From contig CAWUHX010000155.1 of assembly GCA_963922205.1 (NCBI GenBank), positions 248,001 through 312,000 on the forward strand: a stretch of 64,000 bases of DNA, in the 5' to 3' direction. The DNA comes from Romanomermis culicivorax (Eukaryota > Nematoda > Enoplea > Mermithida > Mermithidae). Positions 1-11,165 of this stretch are shown here, in pieces (within the stretch, counting starts at the first letter, position 1; each line of letters begins with the position of its first letter). A program made the translations under genes and the position numbers. Under the pieces are notes generated by a model, which saw only the letters and a list, made by a program, of their open reading frames with translations, did no database searches and had not been told where the DNA came from.

Positions 1-3000
1 TAAAATTTCAAAATTGAGAAAAATAAAAAATTTCAAAATTGAGAAAAATTAAAATTTCAAAATTAAGAAAAATTAAAATTTCAAAATTGAGAAAAATTAA
101 AGTTTCAAAATTGAGAAAAATTAAAATTTCAAAATTGAGAAAAATAAAAAATTTCAAAATTGAGAAAAATTAAAATTTCAAAATTAAGAAAAATTAAAAT
201 TTCAAAATTGAGAAAAATTAAAATTTCAAAATTGAAAAAAATTAAAATTTAAAAATTGAGAAAAATTAAAATTTAAAAATTGAGAAAAATTAAAATTTCA
301 AAATTGAGAAAAATTAAAATTTAAAATTTGAGAAAAATTAAAAATTCAAAATTGAGAAAAATTAAAATTTCAAAATTGAGAAAAATTAAAATTTCAAAAT
401 TGAAAAAAATTAAAATTTAAAAATTGAGAAAAATTAAAATTTAAAAATTGAGAAAAATTAAAATTTCAAAATTGAGAAAAATTAAAATTTAAAATTTGAG
501 AAAAATTAAAAATTCAAAATTGAGAAAAATTAAAATTTCAAAATTGAGAAAAATAAAAAATTTCAAAATTGAGAAAAATTAAAATTTCAAAATTAAGAAA
601 AATTAAAATTTCAAAATTGAGAAAAATTAAAATTTCAAAGTTGAGAAAAATTCAAAATTTCAAAATTGAGAAAAATTAAAATTTCAAAATTGAGAAAAAT
701 TAAAATTTCAAAATTGAGAAAAATTAAAATTTCAAAATTGAGAAAAATTCAAAATTCAAAATTGAGAAAAATTCAAAATTGAGAAAAATTAAAATTTCAA
801 AATTGAGAAACATTAAAATTTCAAAATTGAGAAAAATTAAAATTTCAAAATTGAGAAAAATTAAAATTTCAAAATTGAGAAAAATAAAAAATTTCAAAAT
901 TGAGAAAAATTAAAATTTCAAAATTAAGAAAAACTAAAATTTCAAAATTGAGAAAAATTAAAATTTCAAAATTGAAAAAAATTAAAATTTAAAAATTGAG
1001 AAAAATTAAAATTTAAAAATTGAGAAAAATTAAAATTTCAAAATTGAGAAAAATTAAAATTTAAAATTTGAGAAAAATTAAAAATTCAAAATTGAGAAAA
1101 ATTAAAATTTCAAAATTGAGAAAAATAAAAAATTTCAAAATTGAGAAAAATTAAAATTTCAAAATTAAGAAAAATTAAAATTTCAAAATTGAGAAAAATT
1201 AAAATTTCAAAGTTGAGAAAAATTCAAAATTTCAAAATTGAGAAAAATTAAAATTTCAAAATTGAGAAAAATTAAAATTTCAAAATTGAGAAAAATTAAA
1301 ATTTTAAAATTGAGAAAAATTAAAATTTCAAAATTGAGAAAAATTCAAAATTCAAAATTGAGAAAAATTAAAATTTCAAAATTGAGAAAAATTAAAATTT
1401 CAAAATTGAGAAAAATTAAAATTTTAAAATTGAGAAAAATTAAAATTTCAAAATTGAGAAAAATTCAAAATTCAAAATTGAGAAAAATTAAAATTTCAAA
1501 ATTGAGAAAAATTAAAATTTCAAAATTGAGAAAAATTAAAATTTCAAAATTGAGAAAAATTAAAGTTTCAAAATTGAGAAAAATTAAAATTTCAAAATTG
1601 AGAAAAATAAAAAATTTCAAAATTGAGAAAAATTAAAATTTCAAAATTAAGAAAAATTAAAATTTCAAAATTGAGAAAAATTAAAATTTCAAAATTGAAA
1701 AAAATTAAAATTTAAAAATTGAGAAAAATTAAAATTTAAAAATTGAGAAAAATTAAAATTTCAAAATTGAGAAAAATTAAAATTTAAAATTTGAGAAAAA
1801 TTAAAAATTCAAAATTGAGAAAAATTAAAATTTCAAAATTGAGAAAAATAAAAAATTTCAAAATTGAGAAAAATTAAAATTTCAAAATTAAGAAAAATTA
1901 AAATTTCAAAATTGAGAAAAATTAAAATTTCAAAGTTGAGAAAAATTCAAAATTTCAAAATTGAGAAAAATTAAAATTTCAAAATTGAGAAAAATTAAAA
2001 TTTCAAAATTGAGAAAAATTAAAATTTCAAAATTGAGAAAAATTCAAAATTCAAAATTGAGAAAAATTCAAAATTCAAAATTGAGAAAAATTAAAATTTC
2101 AAAATTGAGAAACATTAAAATTTCAAAATTGAGAAAAATTAAAATTTCAAAATTGAGAAAAATTAAAATTTCAAAATTGAGAAAAATAAAAAATTTCAAA
2201 ATTGAGAAAAATTAAAATTTCAAAATTAAGAAAAACTAAAATTTCAAAATTGAGAAAAATTAAAATTTCAAAATTGAGAAAAATTCAAAATTCAAAATTG
2301 AGAAAAATTAAAATTTCAAAATTGAGAAAAATTAAAATTTCAAAATTGAGAAAAATTAAAATTTAAAATTTGAGAAAAATTAAAAATTCAAAATTGAGAA
2401 AAATTAAAATTTCAAAATTGAGAAAAATAAAAAATTTCAAAATTGAGAAAAATTAAAATTTCAAAATTAAGAAAAATTAAAATTTCAAAATTGAGAAAAA
2501 TTAAAATTTCAAAATTGAAAAAAATTAAAATTTAAAAATTGAGAAAAATTAAAATTTAAAAATTGAGAAAAATTAAAATTTCAAAATTGAGAAAAATTAA
2601 AATTTAAAATTTGAGAAAAATTAAAAATTCAAAATTGAGAAAAATTAAAATTTCAAAATTGAGAAAAATAAAAAATTTCAAAATTGAGAAAAATTAAAAT
2701 TTCAAAATTAAGAAAAATTAAAATTTCAAAATTGAGAAAAATTAAAATTTCAAAGTTGAGAAAAATTCAAAATTTCAAAATTGAGAAAAATTAAAATTTC
2801 AAAATTGAGAAAAATTAAAATTTCAAAATTGAGAAAAATTAAAATTTCAAAATTGAGAAAAATTAAAATTTCAAAATGGAGAAAAATTAAAATTTCAAAA
2901 TTGAGAAAAATTAAAATTTCAAAATTGAGAAAAATTAAAATTTCAAAATTGAGAAAAATTAAAATTTCAAAATTGAGAAAAATTAAAATTTCAAAATTGA

Positions 3001-3046
3001 GAAAAATTAAAATTTCAAAATTGATAAAAATTAAAATTTCAAATTA
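1..3046. repeat. 24-bp AT-rich satellite array
   Basis: About 125 head-to-tail copies of a 24-bp unit close to AAAATTAAAATTTCAAAATT plus GAGA. Variants recur in blocks: a 'GTTGAGAAAAATTCAAAAT' variant at about 638, 1210, 1933 and 2753, an AATTAAG variant, and a TTGAAAAAAATT variant. Because 24 is divisible by 3 the array reads as an endless lysine/isoleucine octapeptide repeat, which is not a protein. In the CHMP1 sense direction (minus) the array begins about 18 bases after the donor of exon 3, so it forms the start of an intron that runs off the left edge. Confidence 0.95.
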
Positions 3047-3064
3047 AAAAAATTAAATTCCAAC

Positions 3065-3211
3065 TTTTTTCGTCGTACAAGCCGTTTGGACCCTGGCCGC
3101 CACGGCGTCGATCCTCGAACTCACACGCATATAATTGAGGGCCTCGTTTTTTTTACGTATGGCGTTTTCGGCGTGTATACGGGCCCCTTCGGTGTTACCC
3201 TTCTGAATCGC
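3065..3211 (-). CDS. did-2: CHMP1 coding exon 3
   Basis: 147 bases, 49 codons, from [20 protein letters not shown] to VQTACTTKK. Acceptor TTTTTTTCAG is canonical. The donor AAAAAA|GTTGGA is weak, but it is the only GT near the end of homology. The exon is squeezed between two unrelated satellites: the 24-bp array starts about 18 bases past the donor and the 30-bp family starts about 90 bases before the acceptor. Confidence 0.9.
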
Positions 3212-6200
3212 CTGAAAAAAATTAAAATTCCATTTAAGGCCCTGTGGGGGGGGGGGTTACCTAAATTTTGGGACCCACCCACCGAGGCTAAATTCCGGAA
3301 AAAAATTGAATTTGGGACCGAATTTCGTGGAAAATTTCAAATTTTGGACAGAATTTCCGAAAAAAATTTGAATTTTGAATCCAAATTCCAAAAAAAAAAT
3401 TTAATTTTAACCCGAATTTTCGAGAAAAATTCAAATTTACGACTCAATTTCCGGAAAAATAGAAATTTTGCACCGAATTTCCGGAAAAAATCGAATTTTG
3501 GACCGAATTTCGTGGAAAATTTCAAATTTTGGACAGAATTTCCGGAAAAAATTTGAATTTTGAATCCAAATTCCAGAAAAATTCTAATTTTAACCCGAAT
3601 TTTCGAGAAAAATTCGAATTTACGACTCAATTTCCGGAAAAATAAAAATTTTGCACCGAATTTTTGGAAAAAATCGAATTTTGGACCGAATTCCGTGGAA
3701 AATTTCAAATTTTGGACAGAATTTCCGGAAAAACATTGAATTTTGAATCCAAATTCCAGAAAAATTCTAATTTTAACCCGAATTTGCGAGAAAAATTCGA
3801 ATTCACGACTCAATTTCCGGAAAAAATAGAAATTTTGCACCGAATTTCCGGAAAAAATCGAATTTGGGACCGAATTTCGTGGAAAATTTCAAATTTTGGA
3901 CAGAATTTCCGAAAAAATTTGAATTTTGAATCCAAATTCCAAAAAAAAAATTTAATTTTAACCCGAATTTTCGAGAAAAATTCAAATTTACGACTCAATT
4001 TCCGGAAAAATAGAAATTTTGCACCGAATTTCCGGAAAAAATCGAATTTTGGACCGAATTTCGTGGAAAATTTCAAATTTTGGACAGAATTTCCGGAAAA
4101 AATTTGAATTTTGAATCCAAATTCCAGAAAAATTCTAATTTTAACCCGAATTTTCGAGAAAAATTCGAATTTACGACTCAATTTCCGGAAAAATAAAAAT
4201 TTTGCACCGAATTTTTGGAAAAAATCGAATTTTGGACCGAATTCCGTGGAAAATTTCAAATTTTGGACAGAATTTCCGGAAAAACATTGAATTTTGAATC
4301 CAAATTCCAGAAAAATTCTAATTTTAACCCGAATTTGCGAGAAAAATTCGAATTCACGACTCAATTTCCGGAAAAAATAGAAATTTTGCACCGAATTCCC
4401 GGAAAAAATCGAATTTTGGACCGAATTTCGTGGAAAATTTCAAATTTTGGACAGAATTTCCGAAAAAAATTTGAATTTTGAATCCAAATTCCTGAAAAAT
4501 TTTAATTTTAACCCGAATTTTCGAGAAAAATTCGATTTTACGACTCAATTTCCGGAAAAATAGAAATTTTGCACCGAATTTGCGGAAAAAATCGAATTTT
4601 GGACCGAATTTCGTGGAAAATTTCAAATTTTGGACAGAATTTCCGGAAAAAATTTGAATTTTGAATCCAAATTCCTGAAAAATTTTAATTTTAACAAGAA
4701 TTTTCCAGAAAAGTTCGATTTTACGACTCAATTTCCGGAAAAAATAGAAATTTTGCACCGAATTTGCGGAAAAAATCGAATTTTGGACCGAATTTCGTGG
4801 AAAATTTCAAATTTTGGACAGAATTTCCGGAAAAACATTGAATTTTGAATCCAAATTCCAGAAAAATTTCAATTTTAACCTGAATTTTCGAGAAAAATTC
4901 GATTTTACGACTCAATTTCCGAAAAAAATAGAAATTTGGCACCGAATTTTCGAGAAAAATTCGAATTTACGACTCAATTTCCGGAAAAATAGAAATTTTG
5001 CACCGAATTTCCGGAAAAAATTTGAATTTTGGATCCAAATTCCAGAAAAATTTTAATTTTAACATGAATTTTCGAGAAGAATTCAATTTTACGACTCAAT
5101 TTCCGAAAAAAAATAGAAATTTGGCACCGAATTTCCGGAAAAAGATCGAATTTTGGACCGAACTTCGTGGAAAATTTCTAATTTTGGAAAGAATTTCCGG
5201 AAAAATTTGAATTTTGAATCCAAATTCCAGAAAAAATTTAATTTTAACCCGAATTTTCGAGAAAAATTCGATTTTACGACTCAATTTCCGGAAAAATAGA
5301 AATTTGGCACCGAATTTCCGGAAAAAATCGAATTTTGGACCGAACTCCGTGGAAAATTTCAAATTTCGGACAGAATTTTCGGAAAAAAATTGAATTTTGG
5401 ATCCAAATTCCAGAAAAATTTTAGTTTTAACCTGAATTTTCGAGAAAAATTCAATTTTACGACTCAATTTCCGGAAAAAATAGAAATTTTGCACCGAATT
5501 TGCGGAAAAAATCGAATTTTGGACCGAATTTCGTGGAAAATTTCAAATTTTGGACAGAATTTCCGGAAAAAATTTGAATTTTGAATCCAAATTCCTGAAA
5601 AATTTTAATTTTAACCCGAATTTTCCAGAAAAGTTCGATTTTACGACTCAATTTCCAGAAAAAATAGAAATTTTGCACCGAATTTGCGGAAAAAATCGAA
5701 TTTTGGACCGAATTTCGTGGAAAATTGCAAATTTTGGACAGAATTTCCGGAAAAAATTTGAATTTTGAATCCAAATTCCAGAAAAAATTTAATTTTAACC
5801 CGAATTTTCGAGAAAAATTCGAATTTACGACTCAATTTCCGGAAAAAAAATTTTTGCACCGAATTTTTGGAAAAAATCGAATTTTGGACCGAATTCCGTG
5901 GAAAATTTCAAATTTTGGACAGAATTTTCGGAAAAAAAATTTGAATTTTGGATCCAAATTCCAGAAAAATTTTAATTTTAACCCGAATTTTTGAGAAAAA
6001 TTCGATTTTACGACTCAATTTCCGAAAAAAATAGAAATTTGGCACCGAATTTCCGGAAAAAATCGAATTTTATACCGAATTTCGTGGAAAATTTCAAATT
6101 TTGGACAGAATTTCCGGAAAAAAATTTAATTTTGAATCCAAATTCCAGAAAAAAATTTAATTTTAACCCGAATTTTCGAGAAAAATTCGAATTTACTACT

Positions 6201-9009
6201 CAATTTTCGGAAAAAATTGAAATTTCGCACCGAATTTCCGGAAAAAAATCCGAATTCAGATCGAATTATCGGGAAAAATTTGAATTTCAAACCGAATTTC
6301 CGAGAAAAATTCAAATTTGGAACCGAGTTTCCGGATAAAATTGAACTTTTCGACAAAGTTTTCGGAAAGAATTTCAATTTCTGGACGAATTCTCCTGAAA
6401 AAATTCGAGTTCTGGATCGAATTTCCGAAAAAATTTTGAATTACAGAATAAATTTTCCCGCAAAACTCAAATTTGAGACCGAGTTTCGGGTAAAAAATTC
6501 GAATTTTGGACACAATTTCTGGAAAAACATTGAATTATGAATCAACTTTCTGAAAAAAATTTGAATTTTCGACCGAAACTCCGGAAAAGAATTAGAATTT
6601 CCGAACGAATTCTCGGAAAAAAATTGAATTTTGGGCCGAATTTTCGAAAAAATTCCGAATTTCGGACCGAATTTCCGGTAAAAATTTTGAATTTTGGAGC
6701 AAATTTTCGGAAAAAATTTTAAATTTTGGACCGACTTTCCATAAAAAATTTGAACTTTGAAGCGAATTTTCTGAAAAAATTTGAATTTTCGACTGAATTT
6801 TCGGAAAAAATTCAAATTTGTAACCGAGTTTCCTGGAAAAATTTGAATTTTGGGCCGACTTTCTGAGAAAAATTTTGAATTTCAGGCCGGATTTTCGAGA
6901 AAAATTTAAATTTTTTTTAAATTTGACATCGAGCTTTCGGAAAAAAATCAATTTCTGAGCAAATTTCTTGAAAAAATTTGAATTTCAAAGCCAAATTTAC
7001 GGGAAAAATTCAAGTTCGGAACCGAGTTTTCGGAAAAAAATTTGAATTTGGACCGAATTTCCAGGAAAAAATTTTAATTTTGGACCGAGTTTAAAAAAAA
7101 ACCTGCATTTTGAACCGAATTTCCAAAAAAATTTGATTTTTGAACCGAATTCCCGGACAGAAAAATCAAATTTTATACTAAAATTTCCGGAAAAAATCCG
7201 AATTTAGGGCCGAATTCCCAGATAAAAATTAGGATTTTGGACAGAATTTACCGAAAAAATTTGGATTCTACACCGAATTTCAGGAAAAATTTTGAATTCT
7301 GGACCGAATTTCCAGAAAAACTTTAAATTTCAGACCAAATTTCCGGAAAAAAATTCGAATTTCTCACGATTTTTAAAGAAAAATTCCGATCTTCGATCGA
7401 TTTTAAGTAAAAAATTCGAAATTTGGACCGAATGTCGAGAGTAAAATTGAATTTTAGACCGGATTTTCGAAAAAAAATTAGGGACCGTTTCATCCCAAAA
7501 AAAATTCGACTTTTGAACCGAATTTCCGGCAAAAAATCGAATTTGGAACGAATTTCCGGAAAAAATTCGAATTTTGGACCAGATATCAGGCAAAAAATTC
7601 TGAAATTTAGACTGAATTTCGGAGAAAAATTTACAGTTCTGAATCATTTTACACGGAAAATTTCGAAGTTGAACCAAATTTTCGGGATAAAATATGGATT
7701 TCAGACAGAATTTCCGGAAAAAATCAGCATTTTGCACCTACATTCCTGAAAAAAAATCGAATTCTGGATCGAATTTCCGCCGGAAAAATTTTGAATTTCA
7801 CACCGAATTTTGGAGAAAAATTCAGATTTTGGACACAATTTCTGGAAAAAAATTGAATTATGAATCAACTTTCCGGGAAAAATTTGAATTTTCGACCGAA
7901 ATTCTGGAAAAGAATTCGAATTAGGGCTTTCTGGAAAAAATTTTTTTTGACCGATTTTCAGGGAAAAATACAAATTCTGGACCGAATTCTCGGGAAAAAT
8001 TTGAATTTTAGCCCGAATTTCCGAAAAAAATTTAAAATTTTGGACCAAATTTCCGGAAGAAAATTTAAATTTTGAACGGAATTTCCGGGAAAAATTTTGA
8101 TTTTTGGACCGAATTTTCAGAAAAAATTGCAATTTGGGCCCGAGTTGGACAAAAACCTGGACAAAAATCGAATTTTGGACCGAATTTTCGCAACAATATT
8201 TTGAATTCTAAATGATTTTTGAGGAAAAACTTTAATTTTGAACCGATTTTCGGGCAAAAATAAAATATAAGGACCGAATTTTTGGAGAAAGTTCGTATTA
8301 CTGACGATTTATGATGGAAAATTCAGAATTTGAACCGAATTTCCGGTTGAAAAATCGAATTTAAGAGTGAGTATCTGGAAAAAATTCGAATTTGAGACCG
8401 AATTTATGCAAAAAAAATCTAATTTGAAACCGAATTTCCGTGGAAAAAATTTGTATTTGAGATTATTTTTGACGGAAAATTACGAATATGAGTGGAATTC
8501 AGGAAAAAAATTGAATGTTTAACAGAATTTTTCGGAGAAAAATTTGAGTTTTCGACCGATGTTCGGGGAAAGTTCGAATTTGGGACCGAGTTTACGGAAG
8601 AAAATCCGAATTAAAGTCCGATTTTCTAGAAAAAGATTTGAATTTTGGAGCTAACAAATGAAATTTTGCAGTTGAAAAAGTGAAAAAAAAACAAAAAGTT
8701 TACGTCGAGGATTGTTGGGTACCCCCCTAAACTTTGGGAAACTGGGTGCCCCCACCCCTGAAATTTGGGGTACCCCCCTCCCTAAACAGGACGGACCGTT
8801 ATTTGAGCTGACCTGGCGCTGCCAAATCCTGCAAAAAGACGCTACCTGTTTTAATTTAGTTTTCTCCAATTTTTCGTCTTTTTCGCATTTTTTCGCGTTT
8901 CGCGTCAATTCTTTGGCGGCGAATTTTAAATTGAAGAGGTGATCTTTAAGCGAAAAAAACCGAAAAATAGCAATTTAGAGCGGAAAAAAGGACTTTTCTT
9001 ACTTTCCAT
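3065..9009 (-). CDS. did-2: CHMP1/DID2-type ESCRT-III subunit (5' part, three coding exons; 3' end outside window)
   Basis: CHMP1 proteins are small charged helical ESCRT-III subunits that recruit Vps4 and act in multivesicular body sorting and membrane scission. Joining 9009-9003, 8943-8846 and 3211-3065 keeps one frame and gives 84 residues. They begin MENHLFNLKF, continue through the basic stretch [18 protein letters not shown] and then [18 protein letters not shown] and [13 protein letters not shown]. These match, from memory, the first and second helices of animal CHMP1 ([29 protein letters not shown]). Introns: 59 bp (phase 1), 5,634 bp (phase 0), and a third of over 3 kb. The C-terminal half with the MIM motif must lie left of base 1. 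Exons are CpG-rich, unlike the introns. The symbol is the C. elegans orthologue name and is my assignment; the family call is very secure. Confidence 0.9.
3240..3292. repeat. GC-rich element at the acceptor side of CHMP1 intron 2
   Basis: A run of ten or more G is followed by TTACCTAAATTTTGGGACCC and ACCCACCGAGG. It resembles the element at 8712-8780 at the other end of the same intron (GGGTACCCCCCTAAACTTTG). Confidence 0.5.
3295..6240. repeat. Homogeneous satellite, ~30-bp monomers in ~184-bp and ~551-bp higher-order units
   Basis: Monomers of about 30-31 bp follow the pattern TTTCCGGAAAAAATTTGAAT then TTTGGACCGAA. Six different monomers form a unit of about 184 bp: the marker TTTGCACCGAATTT returns at about 3468, 3651, 3835, 4020, 4204, 4387, 4569 and 4754. 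Three such units form a larger period of 551 bp: 3664-3870 and 4215-4421 are almost identical. The array fills CHMP1 intron 2. Open frames on both strands are side effects. Confidence 0.92.
6241..8650. repeat. Divergent, monomeric flank of the 30-bp satellite
   Basis: The same monomer consensus (GAATTTCCGGAAAAAATTCG, TTTTGGACC) continues with many substitutions and indels and no visible higher-order period. This is the older, decayed edge of the array, still inside CHMP1 intron 2. Confidence 0.85.
8712..8780. repeat. GC-rich GGGTACCCCCC element near the donor side of CHMP1 intron 2
   Basis: GGGTACCCCCC occurs at 8717-8727 and again at 8768-8778, with GGGTGCCCCCACCCC between. On the minus (transcript) strand this gives five G-runs in about 65 bases, which could form a G-quadruplex. 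It starts about 66 bases downstream of the exon 2 donor. Confidence 0.6.
8846..8943 (-). CDS. did-2: CHMP1 coding exon 2
   Basis: 98 bases, acceptor CGCTTAAAG (weak polypyrimidine context, but exact for frame), donor CAG|GTAGCG. Encodes [18 protein letters not shown] and then [14 protein letters not shown], the first helix of the ESCRT-III core. Enters in phase 1 and leaves in phase 0. Confidence 0.9.
9003..9009 (-). CDS. did-2: CHMP1 coding exon 1 (7 coding bases)
   Basis: On the minus strand ATGGAAA is followed directly by GTAAGA, a near-consensus donor. Two full codons (M, E) plus one base join exon 2 to restore an Asn codon, giving MENHLFNLKF, which aligns with the CHMP1 N-terminus. No in-frame ATG exists within exon 2 before the conserved LFNLKF, so this start is preferred. 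The 5' UTR limit is not visible. Confidence 0.8.
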
Positions 9010-9963
9010 TTTCGATATTCAAAATTTTTCTTCCTTCTTACTAATTAATCCCAATGCTAATTAATAATTAAATTTTGCATTTTTATAGCGCGACGAAAAT
9101 TTCTAAAATTAAAAAAAAATTCGACGCCGAAAAGTGAATTTTGAAGAAATTTACGTAGAAAAAACAACAAAATGAAAAAATTTGAATTTTTGACGCGAAA
9201 AAATGTTCGAAAATTGCAATTTTTCGATTCGCCCGGTCGAAAATTGTATAGAAAAATTCGGAATTTTTGAGCATTTTTAGTGCGAAAATAAACATTTAAA
9301 GCGGGAAAAACCAACAAAACGAGCGGAAAAATGTCAAATTTTGAAAATTTAAACGCGACAGAATAAAATTTGGTCACATTTTTGCCTCTTTTGCGCCGAT
9401 TTTAAAGGCCGAAAAAACGGAAGAAGAATGCGCGAAGCAGCGGCGAAATTCGTCGAATCATAATTCCCACAGTAAACTCATTTTTTTAGTGTTTAAATGC
9501 TCATATGTAATAACTTGCAAGTTGAGCTAGAAAAACGACAAAAAAGATATGTCGCTAACGAAATTTTTCGAATAGCTCGATTATCCAAAAAAAAGTTTAC
9601 GTGCATTTTTCCAAATTTGATAAGCAAGTACAATAGCAAATTTTTCGCATTTTCACACTTTTCGATCCTACTGTAACATTTCTGGTCGAAAAAAATTTTA
9701 TTTCGCCAAATTTACGAGACACACGTACAAAAATTATTGTTGCGTAACAATTTCGTTCGACGTCTCGTCCGTGTCAAATTTGTGGCGTAAATTCTCGAAA
9801 AATCTAAAAAAAAATTTAAATTTTTACAAAATCTTAAAATTTAAATTTTTGAATTTTTTGAAAAAAAGTAACCTTACCTTGCTGACGTCAAACTTACTTT
9901 TTTTGTTCAATTTTGATTAAAATATTATTAATAATTTTTTTGCTTCAAAATCGACGAGTTACA
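9010..9963. promoter_or_regulatory. 5' flank of CHMP1, no gene recognised
   Basis: Non-repetitive AT-rich DNA with more CpG than the arrays. It holds the 12-mer GCAAGTTATTAC (minus strand, 9507-9518), also found upstream of ZNF330, and CTTGCTGACGTCAAAC at about 9879-9894, a single copy of the CTTGCNGACGTC motif. A 106-residue minus frame at 9057-9377 looks like AT-rich noise. Confidence 0.4.
9081..9087 (-). promoter_or_regulatory. TATAAAA box upstream of CHMP1
   Basis: Minus-strand TATAAAA lies 72 bases upstream of the CHMP1 ATG, in a CpG-containing context (GTCGCGCTATAAAA). The position suits a core promoter, but the region is 70-80 percent AT, so chance is a real alternative. Confidence 0.3.
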
Positions 9964-11165
9964 AAAAAAAGCGAAAAAAACGTACATTTTTTTGAACCCG
10001 AAATTTTGATGTTTTAAAAAGCGTATAGAAAAAAAAGCAAAAAAACGAGCATTTTTTCTGAACCCAAAATTTTAATGTTTCAAAAAGCGTATAAAAATAA
10101 CGTAGTTTCAAAAAAAATGAGCATTTTTTCTGAACCCAAAATTTTGATGTTTCAAAAAAGGTATATAAAAAACGTAGCTGCAAAAAAAAGGCATTTTTTT
10201 GAACCCAAAATTTTGATGTTTCAAAAAAAGTATTAAAAAAAGCGCAGCTACAACAAAAACGAGCATTTTTTTGAACCCGAAATTTTGATGTTTCAAAACG
10301 CTTATATAAAAAACGCAGCCTAAAAGAAAAAACGCATTTTTTTGAACCCAAAATTTTGATGTTTTAAAAAGCGTATAAAAACAGCGTAGCTACAAAAAAA
10401 CGGGCATTTTTTCTAAACCCGAAATTTTGATGTTTCAAAAAACGTATAAAAATAACGTAGCTACAAAAAAACGAGCATTTTTTTTGAACCCAAAATTTTT
10501 ATGTTTCAAAAAACGTATAAAAACAACGTAGTTTCAAAAAAAAATGAGCATTTTTTTGAACCCAAAATTTTGATGTTTCAAAAAACGTATAAAAACAACG
10601 TAGTTACAAAAAAATGAGCATTTTTTCTAAACCCGAAATTTTGATGTTTCAAAAAGCGTATAAAAAAAGCGCAGCTAGAAAAAAACGAGCATTTTTTCTG
10701 AACCCAAAATTTTGATGTTTCAGAACGCTTATAAAAATAACGTAGCTACAAAAAAATGCATTTTTCTGAACCCAAAATTTTGATGTTTCAAAACACTTAT
10801 ATAAAAAACGCAGCCTAAAACAAAAAAACGCATTTTTTTGAACCCAAAATTTTGATGTTTCAAAAAACGTATAAAAATAACGTAGCTACAAAAAAACGAG
10901 CATTTTTTTGAACCCAAAATTTTAATGTTTCAAAAAACGTATAAAAATAACGTAGCTACAAAAAAATGAGCATTTTTTCTGAACCCAAAATTTTGATGTT
11001 TCAAAACGCGTATAAAAACAATATAGCTACAATGACAAAAAACAAATTTTTTTGAACCCAAAAAATTGATGTTTTAAAACGCGTATAAAAAAACATTACG
11101 GAGAAAAAAACGTCAATATTTTTAAACCCGTAAATTTGATGTTTCAAAACGGTTATAAAAGTAGC
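9964..11165. repeat. ~71-bp tandem repeat array
   Basis: About 17 copies. The core is TTTTTTGAACCCAAAATTTT followed by GATGTTTCAAAAAGCGTATA and AAAATAACGTAGCTAC. The GATGTTT marker recurs about every 71 bases (10006, 10142, 10214, 10286, 10358 and on). Late copies drift and include GCTACAATG. Confidence 0.9.

Noticed and set aside
1238-3047. Lys/Ile-rich repeat proteins (132, 84 and 88 codons)
   Set aside because: Period-24 satellite read in frame; no start context, unique sequence or conserved domain.
3337-8132. Phe/Lys/Asn-rich repeat frames on both strands
   Set aside because: Both strands are open because the 30-bp monomer lacks stops in several frames; they lie inside CHMP1 intron 2.
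8651-8908. 85-residue minus frame containing the CHMP1 segment
   Set aside because: Its first part is real CHMP1 coding sequence, but it reads through the donor at 8845 into the GC-rich intron element; the spliced model fits CHMP1 better.
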